Below the pieces are notes generated by a model. It searched no databases. It was not told the origin of the DNA and worked only from the letters and a program-made list of their open reading frames with translations. The translations under genes and the position numbers were made by a program. From SZUA-254 sp031379665 (GTDB taxonomy: Bacteria; Bacteroidota; Ignavibacteria; UBA10030; SZUA-254): a stretch of 27,170 nt of DNA. Below, one piece after another: positions 1 to 8,159 of this stretch; within the stretch, counting starts at the first letter, position 1; the number at the start of each line of letters is the position of its first letter. The DNA lies in contig JANNFI010000005.1 in NCBI GenBank assembly GCA_031379665.1, positions 1 to 27,170 of the forward strand, read 5' to 3'.

Positions 1-2082
1 GCGCGAACGGCCGCCGCCATCGAGCCGGAGCTCGACCCCGCATCGCGGCAGGCCCTCACCTCGTACGCGGCCGGGGTCAACGCGATCATCGCGTCGCAGC
101 GCGGTAAATTCCCGGCGGAGTTCGATATGCTCGGGTACGAGCCTGAGCCCTGGACCATCGGCCACAGCATCATCATCACGCGCCTCATCGCCTGGGAGCT
201 CGCGCTCGGCTGGTGGACCGACCTCACCTACGGAGCTATCGCGGATCGCGTTCCGGAGGCGATGCTGAGGGAAGCGCTCCCCGACTATCCCGACTCGGTC
301 AGGGTGACGGTCCCGTCGGGCGGGCGCCGCCAGCGTGCGGCAGGCCTACCGGAGGTTTTCAATACAGCGCTCGCCTACCGCGGGCTGTTCGGTCTCGCTC
401 AGGCGGGGGGCGGTAGCAACGCCTGGGTGGTGAACGGAGGTCGGTCGGAGACCGGTTTCCCCCTCCTGGCCAACGATCCCCACCTCGCGATGCCGCAACC
501 CTCGCGGTGGTACCTGATGCACCTCTCGTCCGGCGGCCGCGACGTCTCGGGCGTGACGATCCCCGGGATCCCGGTGGTGGTCATCGGTCATAACCGGGCG
601 CTTGCGTGGGGCCTGACGAACGCGATGCTGGACGATGTCGATTTTTATGAGGAACTGCCGGACACGGCGCACCCCGGGCGCTACCTCCACGCCGGGAAAT
701 CGCTGGCGATGGAACTCCGGACGGAAACGATTTATTTCGGTGAGAGGGACAGCGTCGAGTTCGACGTCCGTTCGACGATCCACGGGCCGGTCGTCAACGA
801 CGTCCATCCCGTCACGATCGGCGACAGCACACGACCGACTGGGGCGGCGCCGCTCGCGATGCGCTGGACGGGCTCCGAAATATCGGACGAGGTGCGGGGT
901 TTCCTCCTCCTCAACAACGCCACCGGCATCGCTGAGTTCGAGAAGGGCCTCGCCTGCCTGGGCGTCCCTGGCCAGGCGGTGGTCTACGCCGACACCGCCG
1001 GCAACGTCGCCTACTGGACGACCGGAAAGGTGCCGGTCCGCTCTGAACGTTATCACCCGATGCTCCCCCTCCCGGGCTGGACGGGGGACGCGGAATGGAA
1101 GGGCTTCGTCGATTTCCGTGACCTCCCCCGGCTGACCAACCCGCCCGACGGTATGATCGCCTGCGCCAACCAGAAGATCAGCGACGACGCGTACCCCTGG
1201 TACCTTTCGGCGCTCTGGGAGCCGCCGTCGAGGATCGTGCGGATCCGCGAGCTCCTCCAGGGCGCAACGCAGTTCACCGCCGACGATTTCAAGCGGATGC
1301 AGCAGGACGTCACCTCGCCGCACGCCCGCGAGCTCACGGGCCTCCTGATGCGGGTCGCCGCCGCGCGCCCGTCGGCCGACACAGTGTCGAACGCGGCCAT
1401 CGATTACCTGCGCAACTGGGACTTCCGCTTCGCGACCAACGACGTCGCGACGACCATCTTCAACTCGTTCTACGTGAACCTCCTGCGGAACATTTACCTC
1501 GACGAAATGGGCCCCGACCTGTTCCGGAATTTCCAGGAGTTCGGCGCCATCCCGAACCGCGTGACGGCGCGACTCCTCTCCTCGGACAGCTCATCCTGGT
1601 TCGACGACGTCACGACCGGGGTCCGGGAATCTCGCGACGACATTATTGTGAAAAGCCTCACGGAATCGCTCGACAGCCTCCGTACGCGGATGGGGCCCGT
1701 GATGAAGGAGTGGCGTTGGGGAAACGTCCACGGCGTGACCTTCCGTCATCCGTTCGGCGCCCGTCCGCCGCTCGACCGCGTCTTCGACGTCGGCCCCTTC
1801 GAAGTGGCGGGAGGGGGTACGACCGTCAGCAAGACCGAGTACAAGAGCTCGGCCCCGTTCGACGTAAAGGTGGGGCCGTCGATGCGGCAGGTGATCGACC
1901 TCGGAAAACCGCTCGAGGGATTCTTCGTCCTCACCGGCGGCCAGTCGGGGCAGGCGTTCAACGAACACTACGAAGACCAGACGCCGCTCTGGCTCAACGG
2001 CGGTTATGTCCGCGTCACGATGGACCCTGAGGAAATCGTCGCGTCGCCCTGGGATCGGCTGACGCTGGAGCCGCCCCGGTGA
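1..2082 (+). CDS. Penicillin acylase family protein (5' end outside window)
   Basis: An N-terminal-nucleophile (Ntn) amide hydrolase of the penicillin/acyl-homoserine-lactone acylase family. The frame is open from base 1, and residues upstream of the first Met (codon 43) already fit the alpha chain (SYAAGVNAII, then GYEPEPW), so the true start and the signal peptide lie outside the window; 693 residues are visible. The processing site is GGGSNAWVV: Ser at codon 139 (bases 415-417) would become the N-terminal catalytic residue of the beta chain after self-cleavage. Other family motifs are LANDPHL just after it, GHNRALAWGLTN with DDVDFY, and a later IACANQKISDDAYP segment. Family members are usually periplasmic and hydrolyse amide bonds of acyl side chains; the substrate here cannot be told. 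The stop overlaps the sirtuin start (GTGA), so the two are probably co-translated. Confidence 0.93.
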   Translation, partial: ARTAAAIEPELDPASRQALTSYAAGVNAIIASQRGKFPAEFDMLGYEPEPWTIGHSIIITRLIAWELALGWWTDLTYGAIADRVPEAMLREALPDYPDSVRVTVPSGGRRQRAAGLPEVFNTALAYRGLFGLAQAGGGSNAWVVNGGRSETGFPLLANDPHLAMPQPSRWYLMHLSSGGRDVSGVTIPGIPVVVIGHNRALAWGLTNAMLDDVDFYEELPDTAHPGRYLHAGKSLAMELRTETIYFGERDSVEFDVRSTIHGPVVNDVHPVTIGDSTRPTGAAPLAMRWTGSEISDEVRGFLLLNNATGIAEFEKGLACLGVPGQAVVYADTAGNVAYWTTGKVPVRSERYHPMLPLPGWTGDAEWKGFVDFRDLPRLTNPPDGMIACANQKISDDAYPWYLSALWEPPSRIVRIRELLQGATQFTADDFKRMQQDVTSPHARELTGLLMRVAAARPSADTVSNAAIDYLRNWDFRFATNDVATTIFNSFYVNLLRNIYLDEMGPDLFRNFQEFGAIPNRVTARLLSSDSSSWFDDVTTGVRESRDDIIVKSLTESLDSLRTRMGPVMKEWRWGNVHGVTFRHPFGARPPLDRVFDVGPFEVAGGGTTVSKTEYKSSAPFDVKVGPSMRQVIDLGKPLEGFFVLTGGQSGQAFNEHYEDQTPLWLNGGYVRVTMDPEEIVASPWDRLTLEPPR

Positions 2083-2888
2083 ACGCTGCCAAACCGGGCG
2101 GGGCCGGACATTCCGGACCGTCGACGCCCCCCCTTCCCGACACGTTGACGAAGGCCCTCCGGGGGGCCCGCCGGGTGGCGTTCTTCACCGGCGCGGGGAT
2201 CTCAGCCGAGAGCGGCGTCCCGACGTTTCGTGGGAACGAAGGGATCTGGAAGAAGTTCAAGCCTGAGGAGCTCGCCACCTTCGCCGGTTTCCGGAAGAAC
2301 CCTGAACTGGTGTGGGAATGGTACCGGATGCGGAAAGAGGTGATGACGACCGTTGAGCCGAACGCCGGCCACAGGGCCATCGTGGCGCTCGAACGGTTTT
2401 ACCGTGTCACGGTGATCACGCAGAATGTCAACAACCTCCACGCCCGCGCCGGAAGTTCCGTGGTCCATGAACTCCACGGCAACATCGAGCGGAACTACTG
2501 CACCGCGTGCGGCAAATTCTTCACCGACGCCGAACTGCGGCTCGCCGAGGTCGCCGTCCCGCGCTGCGCGAAATGCGGCGGCGACGTTCGCCCCGACGTG
2601 GTCTGGTTCGGGGAATTCCTCCCGGAGCAGGAATGGAACGCCTCGGCCGACGCGGCGCGCTGGTGCGAACTCTTCTTCTGCGTCGGGACGTCCGGCGTCG
2701 TCTACCCCGCGGCCTCGCTTCCGTCGATCGCGAGGAAGGCCGGAGCGATGGTCGTGGAGATCAACGTTGAGCCGACCGACCTGACGCCCTCGGCCGACGA
2801 AAGTCTCTTCGGCCCCGCCGGCGAAGTCCTCCCTCGGATCGTCCGGGAAGTGGAATCGCTGGCGCCCGGAACAATCGAATTGAACTGA
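2079..2888 (+). CDS. cobB: NAD-dependent protein deacylase, Sir2/CobB family
   Basis: A 269-residue sirtuin that removes acyl groups from protein lysines using NAD+. Visible motifs are the NAD-binding GAGISAESGVPTFRG (38-52), the catalytic His133 in HELHGN, four zinc Cys (141, 144, 163, 166) and the GTSGVVYPA segment. Tyr82 and Arg85 in WYRMR match the Tyr-xx-Arg pair that marks SIRT5/CobB-type deacylases, which accept acidic acyl groups such as succinyl. The usual QN(I/V)D motif reads QNVN (115-118), so the pocket Asp is replaced by Asn. The start is GTG at 2079, overlapping the previous stop by 4 bp, with a GGAG at 2067-2070 eight bases upstream. The stop codon sits inside a tandem TGAAC repeat. 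The fold assignment is secure; the acyl preference is inferred. Confidence 0.95.
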   Translation: MNAAKPGGAGHSGPSTPPLPDTLTKALRGARRVAFFTGAGISAESGVPTFRGNEGIWKKFKPEELATFAGFRKNPELVWEWYRMRKEVMTTVEPNAGHRAIVALERFYRVTVITQNVNNLHARAGSSVVHELHGNIERNYCTACGKFFTDAELRLAEVAVPRCAKCGGDVRPDVVWFGEFLPEQEWNASADAARWCELFFCVGTSGVVYPAASLPSIARKAGAMVVEINVEPTDLTPSADESLFGPAGEVLPRIVREVESLAPGTIELN

Positions 2889-2904
2889 ACTGAACTGAAC
2901 TGAA
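2881..2904 (+). repeat. TGAAC pentanucleotide tandem repeat
   Basis: Four perfect copies of TGAAC (2881-2900) plus a partial TGAA (2901-2904). The repeat contains the sirtuin stop codon (2886-2888) and runs into the Shine-Dalgarno sequence of pyruvate kinase. Because the unit is five bases and each contains TGA, all three forward frames are closed within it. Confidence 0.95.
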
Positions 2905-2907
2905 GGA
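2903..2907 (+). promoter_or_regulatory. Ribosome binding site that decides the pyk start
   Basis: AAGGA lies five bases before the ATG at 2913. The alternative in-frame ATG at 2907 overlaps this sequence and so has no usable spacing, which favours 2913. Confidence 0.65.
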
Positions 2908-2912
2908 TGAAT

Positions 2913-4343
2913 ATGAAAACGGAATCCAGGACGAAGATCGTCTGCACGCTCGGCCCCGCCTCGGCACGCCCCGAGGTCCTCCTTGCGATGGTCCGCGCCG
3001 GGATGGACGTGGCCCGGCTGAACTTTTCCCACGGGACCCACGCGGAGCACCTGGCGAGCCTGAAACGCGTCCGCGCGGCAGCGAAGCGGCACGGCGAACC
3101 GGTCAGCGTCCTCCTCGACCTCCAGGGCCCGAAGATCAGGATCGGGGAACTGGCATCGGATCCGGTGGATCTGGCGACCGGCGGCAGGGTCGTGATCACG
3201 ACCAGGGACGTGCCCGGAGAGGGCAGCCTCCTGCCGACTACATACCGCCACCTCCCGAGGGATGTGAAACGTGGCGACAGAGTGCTCATCGACGACGGGA
3301 AGATCGAGCTGAGAGTCCTGGGCGTGAAGGGTAAGGAGATCACGCTCCGCGTCGTCACGGGCGGACCGGTGGGGGCGCACAAGGGGATCAACCTGCCGGG
3401 GATATCCGTCTCCGCGCCGTCGCTCACGGAAAAAGATCGCCGCGATCTCCTGTTCGCCTTCCAGCACGACATCGACTATGTCGCTCTCTCGTTCGTCCGC
3501 CGGGCGCACGACGTCGCCCACCTCCGCGACTTCATCATCGAGCACGGTCCGAAGGGAAGGAAGATACCGATCATCGCCAAGATCGAAAAAGACGAGGCGA
3601 TCGAAAACTTCGACGCGATCCTGAGGGAAACGGACGCCGTGATGGTGGCGCGCGGAGACCTGGGCGTTGAACTGCCGGCCGAAGAGGTCCCGCTCCTCCA
3701 GAAGATGATAGTACGGAAGTGCAACCAGGTCGGGAAGCCGGTCATCATCGCGACGCAGATGCTCGAATCGATGGTGAACAGCCCGACGCCAACCCGGGCC
3801 GAGGCGAGCGACGTGGCCAACGCCGTGCTCGACGGGGCCGACGCCGTGATGCTCAGCGGGGAAACCTCGGTGGGAAAATATCCGGTGAAGTCTGTGGAGG
3901 TAATGGGGAGGATCATCACGAAGACCGAGGGTCACGTGGCCGGCAGCGTCCCCTTCGATCCCGACCACATCCCCTCGACGCACCCGTACGACCCGCTCAG
4001 CCGGTCGGCCTGTATCCTGGCGGCCCAACTGAAGGCGGCCGCCATCGTGGTGCTCACCCACTCGGGGACCTCGGCGTTCCATGTGGCGAAGTTCCGCCCG
4101 CCGTCGAGGATCATCGCGGTCACAGACAGGGAGAAGATCATGCGGCGCCTCAACCTCGCCTGGGGGATCCGCGGGATGATCGTCGAGGACCTGAAGAAGG
4201 ATACCGACGTCGCGTTCCGGAAAATCCAGGCGGACCTGCTGAGGCAGGGCGCCATCGCGAAGGGCGACACGGTGGTGATGATGGCCGGCATCCCGCTCTT
4301 CGAGGGTCACCCGACGAACACCATCAAGGTGGACGTGGTATAG
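2913..4343 (+). CDS. pyk: Pyruvate kinase
   Basis: Catalyses the last step of glycolysis, phosphoenolpyruvate + ADP to pyruvate + ATP, in the cytosol. The 476-residue length is normal for the bacterial enzyme. Visible hallmarks in order are TKIVCTLGPAS at the N terminus, GMDVARLNFSHG, LLDLQGPKIR (start of the B-domain region), IIAKIEKDEAIENFD carrying the catalytic Lys and metal-binding Glu, MVARGDLGVELP, and IIATQMLESMVNSPTPTRAE, followed by a regulatory C-terminal domain with LTHSGTSA. The ATG at 2913 is preferred over 2907 because AAGGA is then correctly spaced. The gene follows the sirtuin by 24 bp and probably shares its transcript. It ends 15 bp from the convergent hydrolase gene, with no convincing terminator in the gap. 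Confidence 0.97.
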   Translation: MKTESRTKIVCTLGPASARPEVLLAMVRAGMDVARLNFSHGTHAEHLASLKRVRAAAKRHGEPVSVLLDLQGPKIRIGELASDPVDLATGGRVVITTRDVPGEGSLLPTTYRHLPRDVKRGDRVLIDDGKIELRVLGVKGKEITLRVVTGGPVGAHKGINLPGISVSAPSLTEKDRRDLLFAFQHDIDYVALSFVRRAHDVAHLRDFIIEHGPKGRKIPIIAKIEKDEAIENFDAILRETDAVMVARGDLGVELPAEEVPLLQKMIVRKCNQVGKPVIIATQMLESMVNSPTPTRAEASDVANAVLDGADAVMLSGETSVGKYPVKSVEVMGRIITKTEGHVAGSVPFDPDHIPSTHPYDPLSRSACILAAQLKAAAIVVLTHSGTSAFHVAKFRPPSRIIAVTDREKIMRRLNLAWGIRGMIVEDLKKDTDVAFRKIQADLLRQGAIAKGDTVVMMAGIPLFEGHPTNTIKVDVV

Positions 4344-4358
4344 CGCCGGTCGGTGTGC

Positions 4359-5189
4359 CTAGGGACTCTCGACGCGGGCGTACGCGACCGCCTCCGCGAT
4401 GATCGCGGCGAGCTCATCCGGTTTTTCCAGCGGCACCGAATGGCCACAGCGCGGGATGACCGTCATCCTCATTCCGGGGCGGGCGGCCTCGAGCGCGAGT
4501 GCCGCGCCGGGCGGTATCGTACGGTCGTCCGCTCCCCAAACCACGCGGACAGGAACCACAAGCCTCCCGACGACTCCCGGCAAGCTCTCACCCCGTGACC
4601 AGACATCCCCGATCGTCTCCGCGAGGACGTCGGCCCGCCCCGGCTGCCGGAGCCAGTCCAGGTACCGCCGGACGAGGCCCTGGGGCCTCGAGGATATTGC
4701 GAAAAATGATCGACGACTGAGGGTATCCGAGATCCACGCGCGCGTGAGCGCCCATCGGATGAATGGCCGAAACATCCTCTGCGCGAAGTTGGTTCGGAGA
4801 AGGGGGGAATGGGGCCGGGAGCCGGTGGGACAGATCAGCACGAGGCTCCGGATTCTGTCGGGCCGGGCGGCCCCGAGGAGTGCGGCGAGGATGGCGGCAA
4901 TCTCACCGCCGTACGAAATTCCCGCAACCGTGACGCTACCTGCCCCGAGGGTGTCGAGGAGCCGGCCCAGGAGAAGCGCGTGGTCGTCGGCGCTCAGGGG
5001 GAGTCCGGCGGGCGGGCTTTCGCCAAAGCCGGGGAGGTGGGGGACGATGACATCGTGGCCGGCGGCAAGGAGCGGAGTCACTCTCTCCCACATTGCGGGT
5101 CCGCCGAGGCCGTGGACGAGCAGCACGGACGGCCCGCTGCCGCGCCGATCGATCGTCACACTCACGCCGTCAATCTGAAAAACCAGCAC
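4359..5189 (-). CDS. Alpha/beta-fold hydrolase
   Basis: A 276-residue soluble alpha/beta hydrolase. The oxyanion motif VHGLGG is at 25-30 and the nucleophile elbow GISYGG gives Ser92. The probable acid is Asp221 or Asp222 in WGADDRTIPP, and the catalytic His250 lies in CGHSVPLEKP. A cap region (about 125-200) contains several Arg/Trp/Leu-rich helices. There is no signal peptide, so it is likely cytosolic. It is the last gene of a minus-strand operon, starting 9 bp after trmH. The family includes esterases, lipases, C-C bond hydrolases and haloperoxidase-like proteins; nothing visible picks a substrate. Confidence 0.9.
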   Translation of the reverse strand: MLVFQIDGVSVTIDRRGSGPSVLLVHGLGGPAMWERVTPLLAAGHDVIVPHLPGFGESPPAGLPLSADDHALLLGRLLDTLGAGSVTVAGISYGGEIAAILAALLGAARPDRIRSLVLICPTGSRPHSPLLRTNFAQRMFRPFIRWALTRAWISDTLSRRSFFAISSRPQGLVRRYLDWLRQPGRADVLAETIGDVWSRGESLPGVVGRLVVPVRVVWGADDRTIPPGAALALEAARPGMRMTVIPRCGHSVPLEKPDELAAIIAEAVAYARVESP

Positions 5190-5198
5190 CGGCCGGCT

Positions 5199-5795
5199 TC
5201 AGCGTTTACGGGGGGGTGGGTCCCGGAGCCATTCGTCCGAGAGCTCCTTCAGCAGTTTCCTGTCCTTCGGCGGGAGCTTTTTCATTCCCTTCGCGATCCT
5301 CTGCCTGAACGCCTCGTAGAGTGTCACCGCGCAGGCCACCGATATGTTGAGGCTCTCGATCATCCCCACCATCGGTATGCGAAAGTTCACGTCCGCCAGG
5401 TCGGCGGCCTCCTGCGACACCCCGCGGTGTTCGTTTCCGAAGACGAGCGCGACCCTGCCAGTCATATCGAAATCGTAGAGCGACACGGCCTCCTTCCCGA
5501 GGTGCGTGGCGCACACCGTGAACCCGTCCGTCCGGAGGGCGTCGTAACACTCGCGGATGGAAGAGTGTTTCGTCTTCCGGACCCACATCGAGGCGCTCGC
5601 CGAACTCTTCTTCCCCAATTTCGGGAACTTGTCGATTTGATAGACCAGGTGGACGCGCGGGATGCCGACAGCGTCGGCGCTCCGGAAGACCGCGCTCACG
5701 TTGTGCGGGTCGTGGATGTCCTCGAGCACGAGGGTGAGGTCGGGCCGCCTGGCGGCAATCACCCGTAGAAATTTTTCCCGTCTGCGTTCGGTCAC
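5199..5795 (-). CDS. trmH: tRNA (guanosine-2'-O-)-methyltransferase, TrmH/SpoU family
   Basis: A 198-residue SPOUT-class RNA 2'-O-ribose methyltransferase using S-adenosylmethionine; the closest match by eye is TrmH, which methylates G18 of the tRNA D-loop. Motif 1 is HDPHNVSAVFRSADAVG with the catalytic Arg. The knot motifs are ALVFGNEHRGVS and IPMVGMIESLNISVACAV near the C terminus. The N-terminal ERRREKFLRVIAARRPDLT and the C-terminal AFRQRIAKGMKKLPP match the short extensions of TrmH rather than the longer RlmB. The start is GTG at 5795, overlapping the stop of the upstream EamA gene by 4 bp (GTGA), which suggests translational coupling. RNA methylation is secure; the exact site is inferred from similarity. 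Confidence 0.9.
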   Translation of the reverse strand: MTERRREKFLRVIAARRPDLTLVLEDIHDPHNVSAVFRSADAVGIPRVHLVYQIDKFPKLGKKSSASASMWVRKTKHSSIRECYDALRTDGFTVCATHLGKEAVSLYDFDMTGRVALVFGNEHRGVSQEAADLADVNFRIPMVGMIESLNISVACAVTLYEAFRQRIAKGMKKLPPKDRKLLKELSDEWLRDPPPRKR

Positions 5796-6682
5796 GGCGC
5801 CGCTTCCGCCTCGTGTCGAATCTGCAGGAGCGCAATCGCCCCGAGCACCATCGCGGCGCCCGCCACCTGCAGCGGCCCCGGAATTTCCCCGACGAAGAAG
5901 GCCGCGGTGGCGATCGCGACGACCGGCTCAAAGGTCGCGGTGATGATCGCGCGCGACGCGCTCAGGTGGCGGACGCCGTTGAAGTACAGTGAGTGGGGGA
6001 TCAGCACCGACATCACGGCGATCGCGAGGAGGACCAGCCAGACGTCCGCGCCGTACCCGGCGGCGGCGATGACCCAGGGCGGGTTGACGAAGAGCCAGAA
6101 GACGGACGCGAAGATGAACGACCAGATGACGCAGGTCCAGACGTCGTACCTCCTCACCATCCGCTTCAGCCAGACGTTGGTGAACCCCCAGCAGAAGGCG
6201 GAGGCGAGACCGGCGGCGAGGCCCGCGCCGCTCAGGTGGACGACGTTCAGGTCGCTCCCGGCGATCGCGAGGAAGCAGCCGCCGAGGGAAATAACCGCGG
6301 CGCCCAGCTTGATCGGAGTCAGTCTCTCCCCCTTCGTCGACGCGGCCCAGGCGAGCACCAGCACCGGGGCAAGGTACTGCAGGAGGATGGCCGTCGCCAC
6401 GTTCGTTTCCTGGATCGCGAAGTAGTACGTGAAGTTCGAACCGGCCACGCCGACGATTCCGAGGAGCGCAAAATCGGGGAGGTCCTTTGCCGCGATCCGC
6501 AGGAGTCGGGGTCGTACGATCAGGAAAATCGGGAGCAGGATGAGGCAGGAGAGCGTGATGCGCATCTGCACGAGCAACAGGGTGTCGAACCTGAGCGTAA
6601 TCAGGTAGCGCACCGCAGTCGCCGAGACCCCCCAGAGGAGCGCCGCGCCCAGAACGAACAGGTAGCCGCTGAACCGGTTCAT
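5792..6682 (-). CDS. EamA/DMT-superfamily transporter
   Basis: A 296-residue inner-membrane protein with about ten hydrophobic segments arranged as two EamA repeats. The first begins with GYLFVLGAALLWGVSATAVR and the second with GLASAFCWGFTNVWLKRM; each carries the typical W-G-x-x pattern of the drug/metabolite transporter superfamily. The family exports amino acids, nucleosides, sugars or drugs, and the substrate cannot be read from sequence. Its start overlaps the preceding gene's stop (ATGA) and its stop overlaps the trmH start, so it is the second gene of a tightly coupled minus-strand operon. No truncation or frameshift is seen. Confidence 0.93.
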   Translation of the reverse strand: MNRFSGYLFVLGAALLWGVSATAVRYLITLRFDTLLLVQMRITLSCLILLPIFLIVRPRLLRIAAKDLPDFALLGIVGVAGSNFTYYFAIQETNVATAILLQYLAPVLVLAWAASTKGERLTPIKLGAAVISLGGCFLAIAGSDLNVVHLSGAGLAAGLASAFCWGFTNVWLKRMVRRYDVWTCVIWSFIFASVFWLFVNPPWVIAAAGYGADVWLVLLAIAVMSVLIPHSLYFNGVRHLSASRAIITATFEPVVAIATAAFFVGEIPGPLQVAGAAMVLGAIALLQIRHEAEAAP

Positions 6683-7227
6683 TGCGGGGCCGGGTCGGCC
6701 CCGTGAGCGGACCGGGTCTCGTCCGTCTTCCGCCGGTAGTACTCCTGCATCTCGTCGTTTCCGAGGATCTCGTAGAAATATACCAGCCGCTCGTAGAGCT
6801 CCCTCGGACGGGGCACGTGCTCCGTCCCCGACTTGAGGAATTCAATCAGCTTCGCGATCGGGGGGATGTTAAGGTCCGGTTCATAGCAGTCGGCGGCCCT
6901 GAGGTACGGGTCCACGATGTCGGGCCTCACGACGGCGGCCTTCCTATAGTACGCGAAGGTGAGTTCGTAGTTATCGAGCATCGAATGCGTCGCCTCGAAG
7001 ATCCGCGCGAGCCAGATGTAGATGTCGTAGGCGATTTCGCGGACTTCCTCCGCGAGCTTCTCGCCGAAGAGGCAGAGCTCGTCGGGGGAGAGGGACGGGT
7101 TCATGAAGAGGAGACGGTAGAGGTCGATCTCGCGCACCTTCTGCGCCAGCGCGGCCTCAAACGCGTCGAAGATCTCGTTGAAGTCGGTGGAAAACTCGAA
7201 CCGTCGTTTAATTTCGTCGAGAGTCAT
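6679..7227 (-). CDS. Hypothetical helical protein, TPR-like
   Basis: I do not recognise this family. The ATG at 7227 gives 182 residues beginning MTLDEIKRRFEFS. It is alpha-helical, acidic and Tyr-rich, without a signal peptide or membrane segment. A stretch near ELTFAYYRKAAVVRPDIVDP resembles one tetratricopeptide repeat (A at position 8, P at the end), and a second half-repeat follows at RELYERLVYFYEILGNDE. A protein-interaction role is therefore possible but unproven. The frame stays open up to a TTG at 7311, but that codon falls inside the promoter spacer (7299-7327), so the internal ATG is chosen. It is the first gene of the operon and overlaps the EamA start by 4 bp. Confidence 0.75.
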   Translation of the reverse strand: MTLDEIKRRFEFSTDFNEIFDAFEAALAQKVREIDLYRLLFMNPSLSPDELCLFGEKLAEEVREIAYDIYIWLARIFEATHSMLDNYELTFAYYRKAAVVRPDIVDPYLRAADCYEPDLNIPPIAKLIEFLKSGTEHVPRPRELYERLVYFYEILGNDEMQEYYRRKTDETRSAHGADPAPQ

Positions 7228-7298
7228 CAGGGGTCCAGTGTGCTCCTCGCGCCGGCAGAAAGGGTCGCGCGTTTCGGTAAGTAGGTCTTTACCCGAAA

Positions 7299-7327
7299 AT
7301 AATATGAACAAATGGAGTGAAAATCAA
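7299..7327 (-). promoter_or_regulatory. Promoter for the 7227-4359 minus-strand operon
   Basis: On the minus strand TTGATT (7327-7322) is followed by a 17-bp spacer and TATTAT (7304-7299). Transcription would start near 7292, about 65 bases before the chosen ATG, which leaves the upstream TTG at 7311 untranscribed. Confidence 0.6.
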
Positions 7328-7344
7328 GGCTCTGAGGTGTACAA

Positions 7345-7373
7345 TTGCGGATTGACCCGATATTCGATATTAT
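7345..7373 (+). promoter_or_regulatory. Promoter for the Yip1-like gene
   Basis: TTGCGG (7345-7350), a 17-bp spacer and TATTAT (7368-7373) stand back to back with the divergent promoter at 7299-7327. The predicted transcript start near 7380 leaves a short leader holding the AGGAGG ribosome site at 7387-7392, five bases before the ATG. Confidence 0.55.
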
Positions 7374-7397
7374 TCCGGCTCAAATCAGGAGGGAACT

Positions 7398-8156
7398 ATG
7401 GAAGAGAATACACAGTCAACGTCCGCCCCGGTCGAAGTCACGTCCTTCGGTACGCGCGCCGTCAACGTCCTTACCGCACCGGGCGAGCTCTACGCCGAGG
7501 TGGCAGCCGCGCCAGTGCGGGCTTCGTCCTGGCTCATCCCCTATTTCGTGATGGTCGCCCTCATCGCTTTGATGATGTTCAGTTTCACGAACAACGCCAC
7601 ACTCTACGACCAGATTCTCAGCGAGCAGGCCGTCGAGATGCGGGCGAAGGTCGCCGCGGGAGAGATGACGCAGATGCAAGCAGATCAGGGCGCCCAGTTC
7701 ATGTCCAACAAGGGGATGTTCCTCGGGGTCGGCATCTTCGGCGCGACGCTCGTGATGAGTGTGATCATGTTCGGGGCGCCGCTGGTGCTCTGGCTGGCCT
7801 CGAAGGGCGTCTTAAAATTCGCGGGGGGATACAAGAAAATCCTCGAGGTCTACGGGCTCGCCACCGTGATCGGCATCGTCGGGATGCTGGTGTCGCTCAT
7901 CATGATGAACATGATGGATTCGATGTACGCGCAGCCGGGCGGAGCCTTTTTTCTGATGGACGTCTACGACAAGGAAAACTTCGGCCATAATTTCCTGGCC
8001 TCGATGAACGTCTTCGCCATCTGGCAGACGGTCGTCGTCGGGTTGGGACTCGCCGCCGTGTCGGGAAAGAGACCCGCGCAGGGGATCATCCTCTCCTTCG
8101 GTCTCTGGCTCGTCTACGTGGTGTGCGCCTCGTTCCTCGGCTGGGGCGCGCGCTGA
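7398..8156 (+). CDS. Yip1-domain-like integral membrane protein
   Basis: A 252-residue protein. The N-terminal segment TSFGTRAVNVLTAPGELYAE resembles the opening of bacterial Yip1-domain proteins (a soluble lead-in with R-x-x-x-V-L-x-x-P). Four to five hydrophobic helices follow: around 45-63, 112-135, 150-172, 203-222 and 228-247. A soluble loop after the first helix (about 66-105) is rich in Gln, Met and Ala. No enzyme motif is seen; bacterial Yip1-family proteins are membrane proteins of uncertain role. The start is well supported by AGGAGG five bases upstream, and a promoter sits just before it. It ends 3 bp from the convergent M14 peptidase gene. Confidence 0.8.
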   Translation: MEENTQSTSAPVEVTSFGTRAVNVLTAPGELYAEVAAAPVRASSWLIPYFVMVALIALMMFSFTNNATLYDQILSEQAVEMRAKVAAGEMTQMQADQGAQFMSNKGMFLGVGIFGATLVMSVIMFGAPLVLWLASKGVLKFAGGYKKILEVYGLATVIGIVGMLVSLIMMNMMDSMYAQPGGAFFLMDVYDKENFGHNFLASMNVFAIWQTVVVGLGLAAVSGKRPAQGIILSFGLWLVYVVCASFLGWGAR

Positions 8157-8159
8157 CAA

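Noticed and set aside
2202..4310. A long open frame on the minus strand opposite the sirtuin and pyk
   Set aside because: The translation is full of His, Arg, Asp and Val runs and matches nothing; it mirrors GC-rich codon bias in two well-recognised genes on the plus strand.
7228..7311. N-terminal extension of the TPR-like protein from TTG 7311
   Set aside because: The TTG lies between the -10 and -35 boxes of the operon promoter and would not be transcribed.
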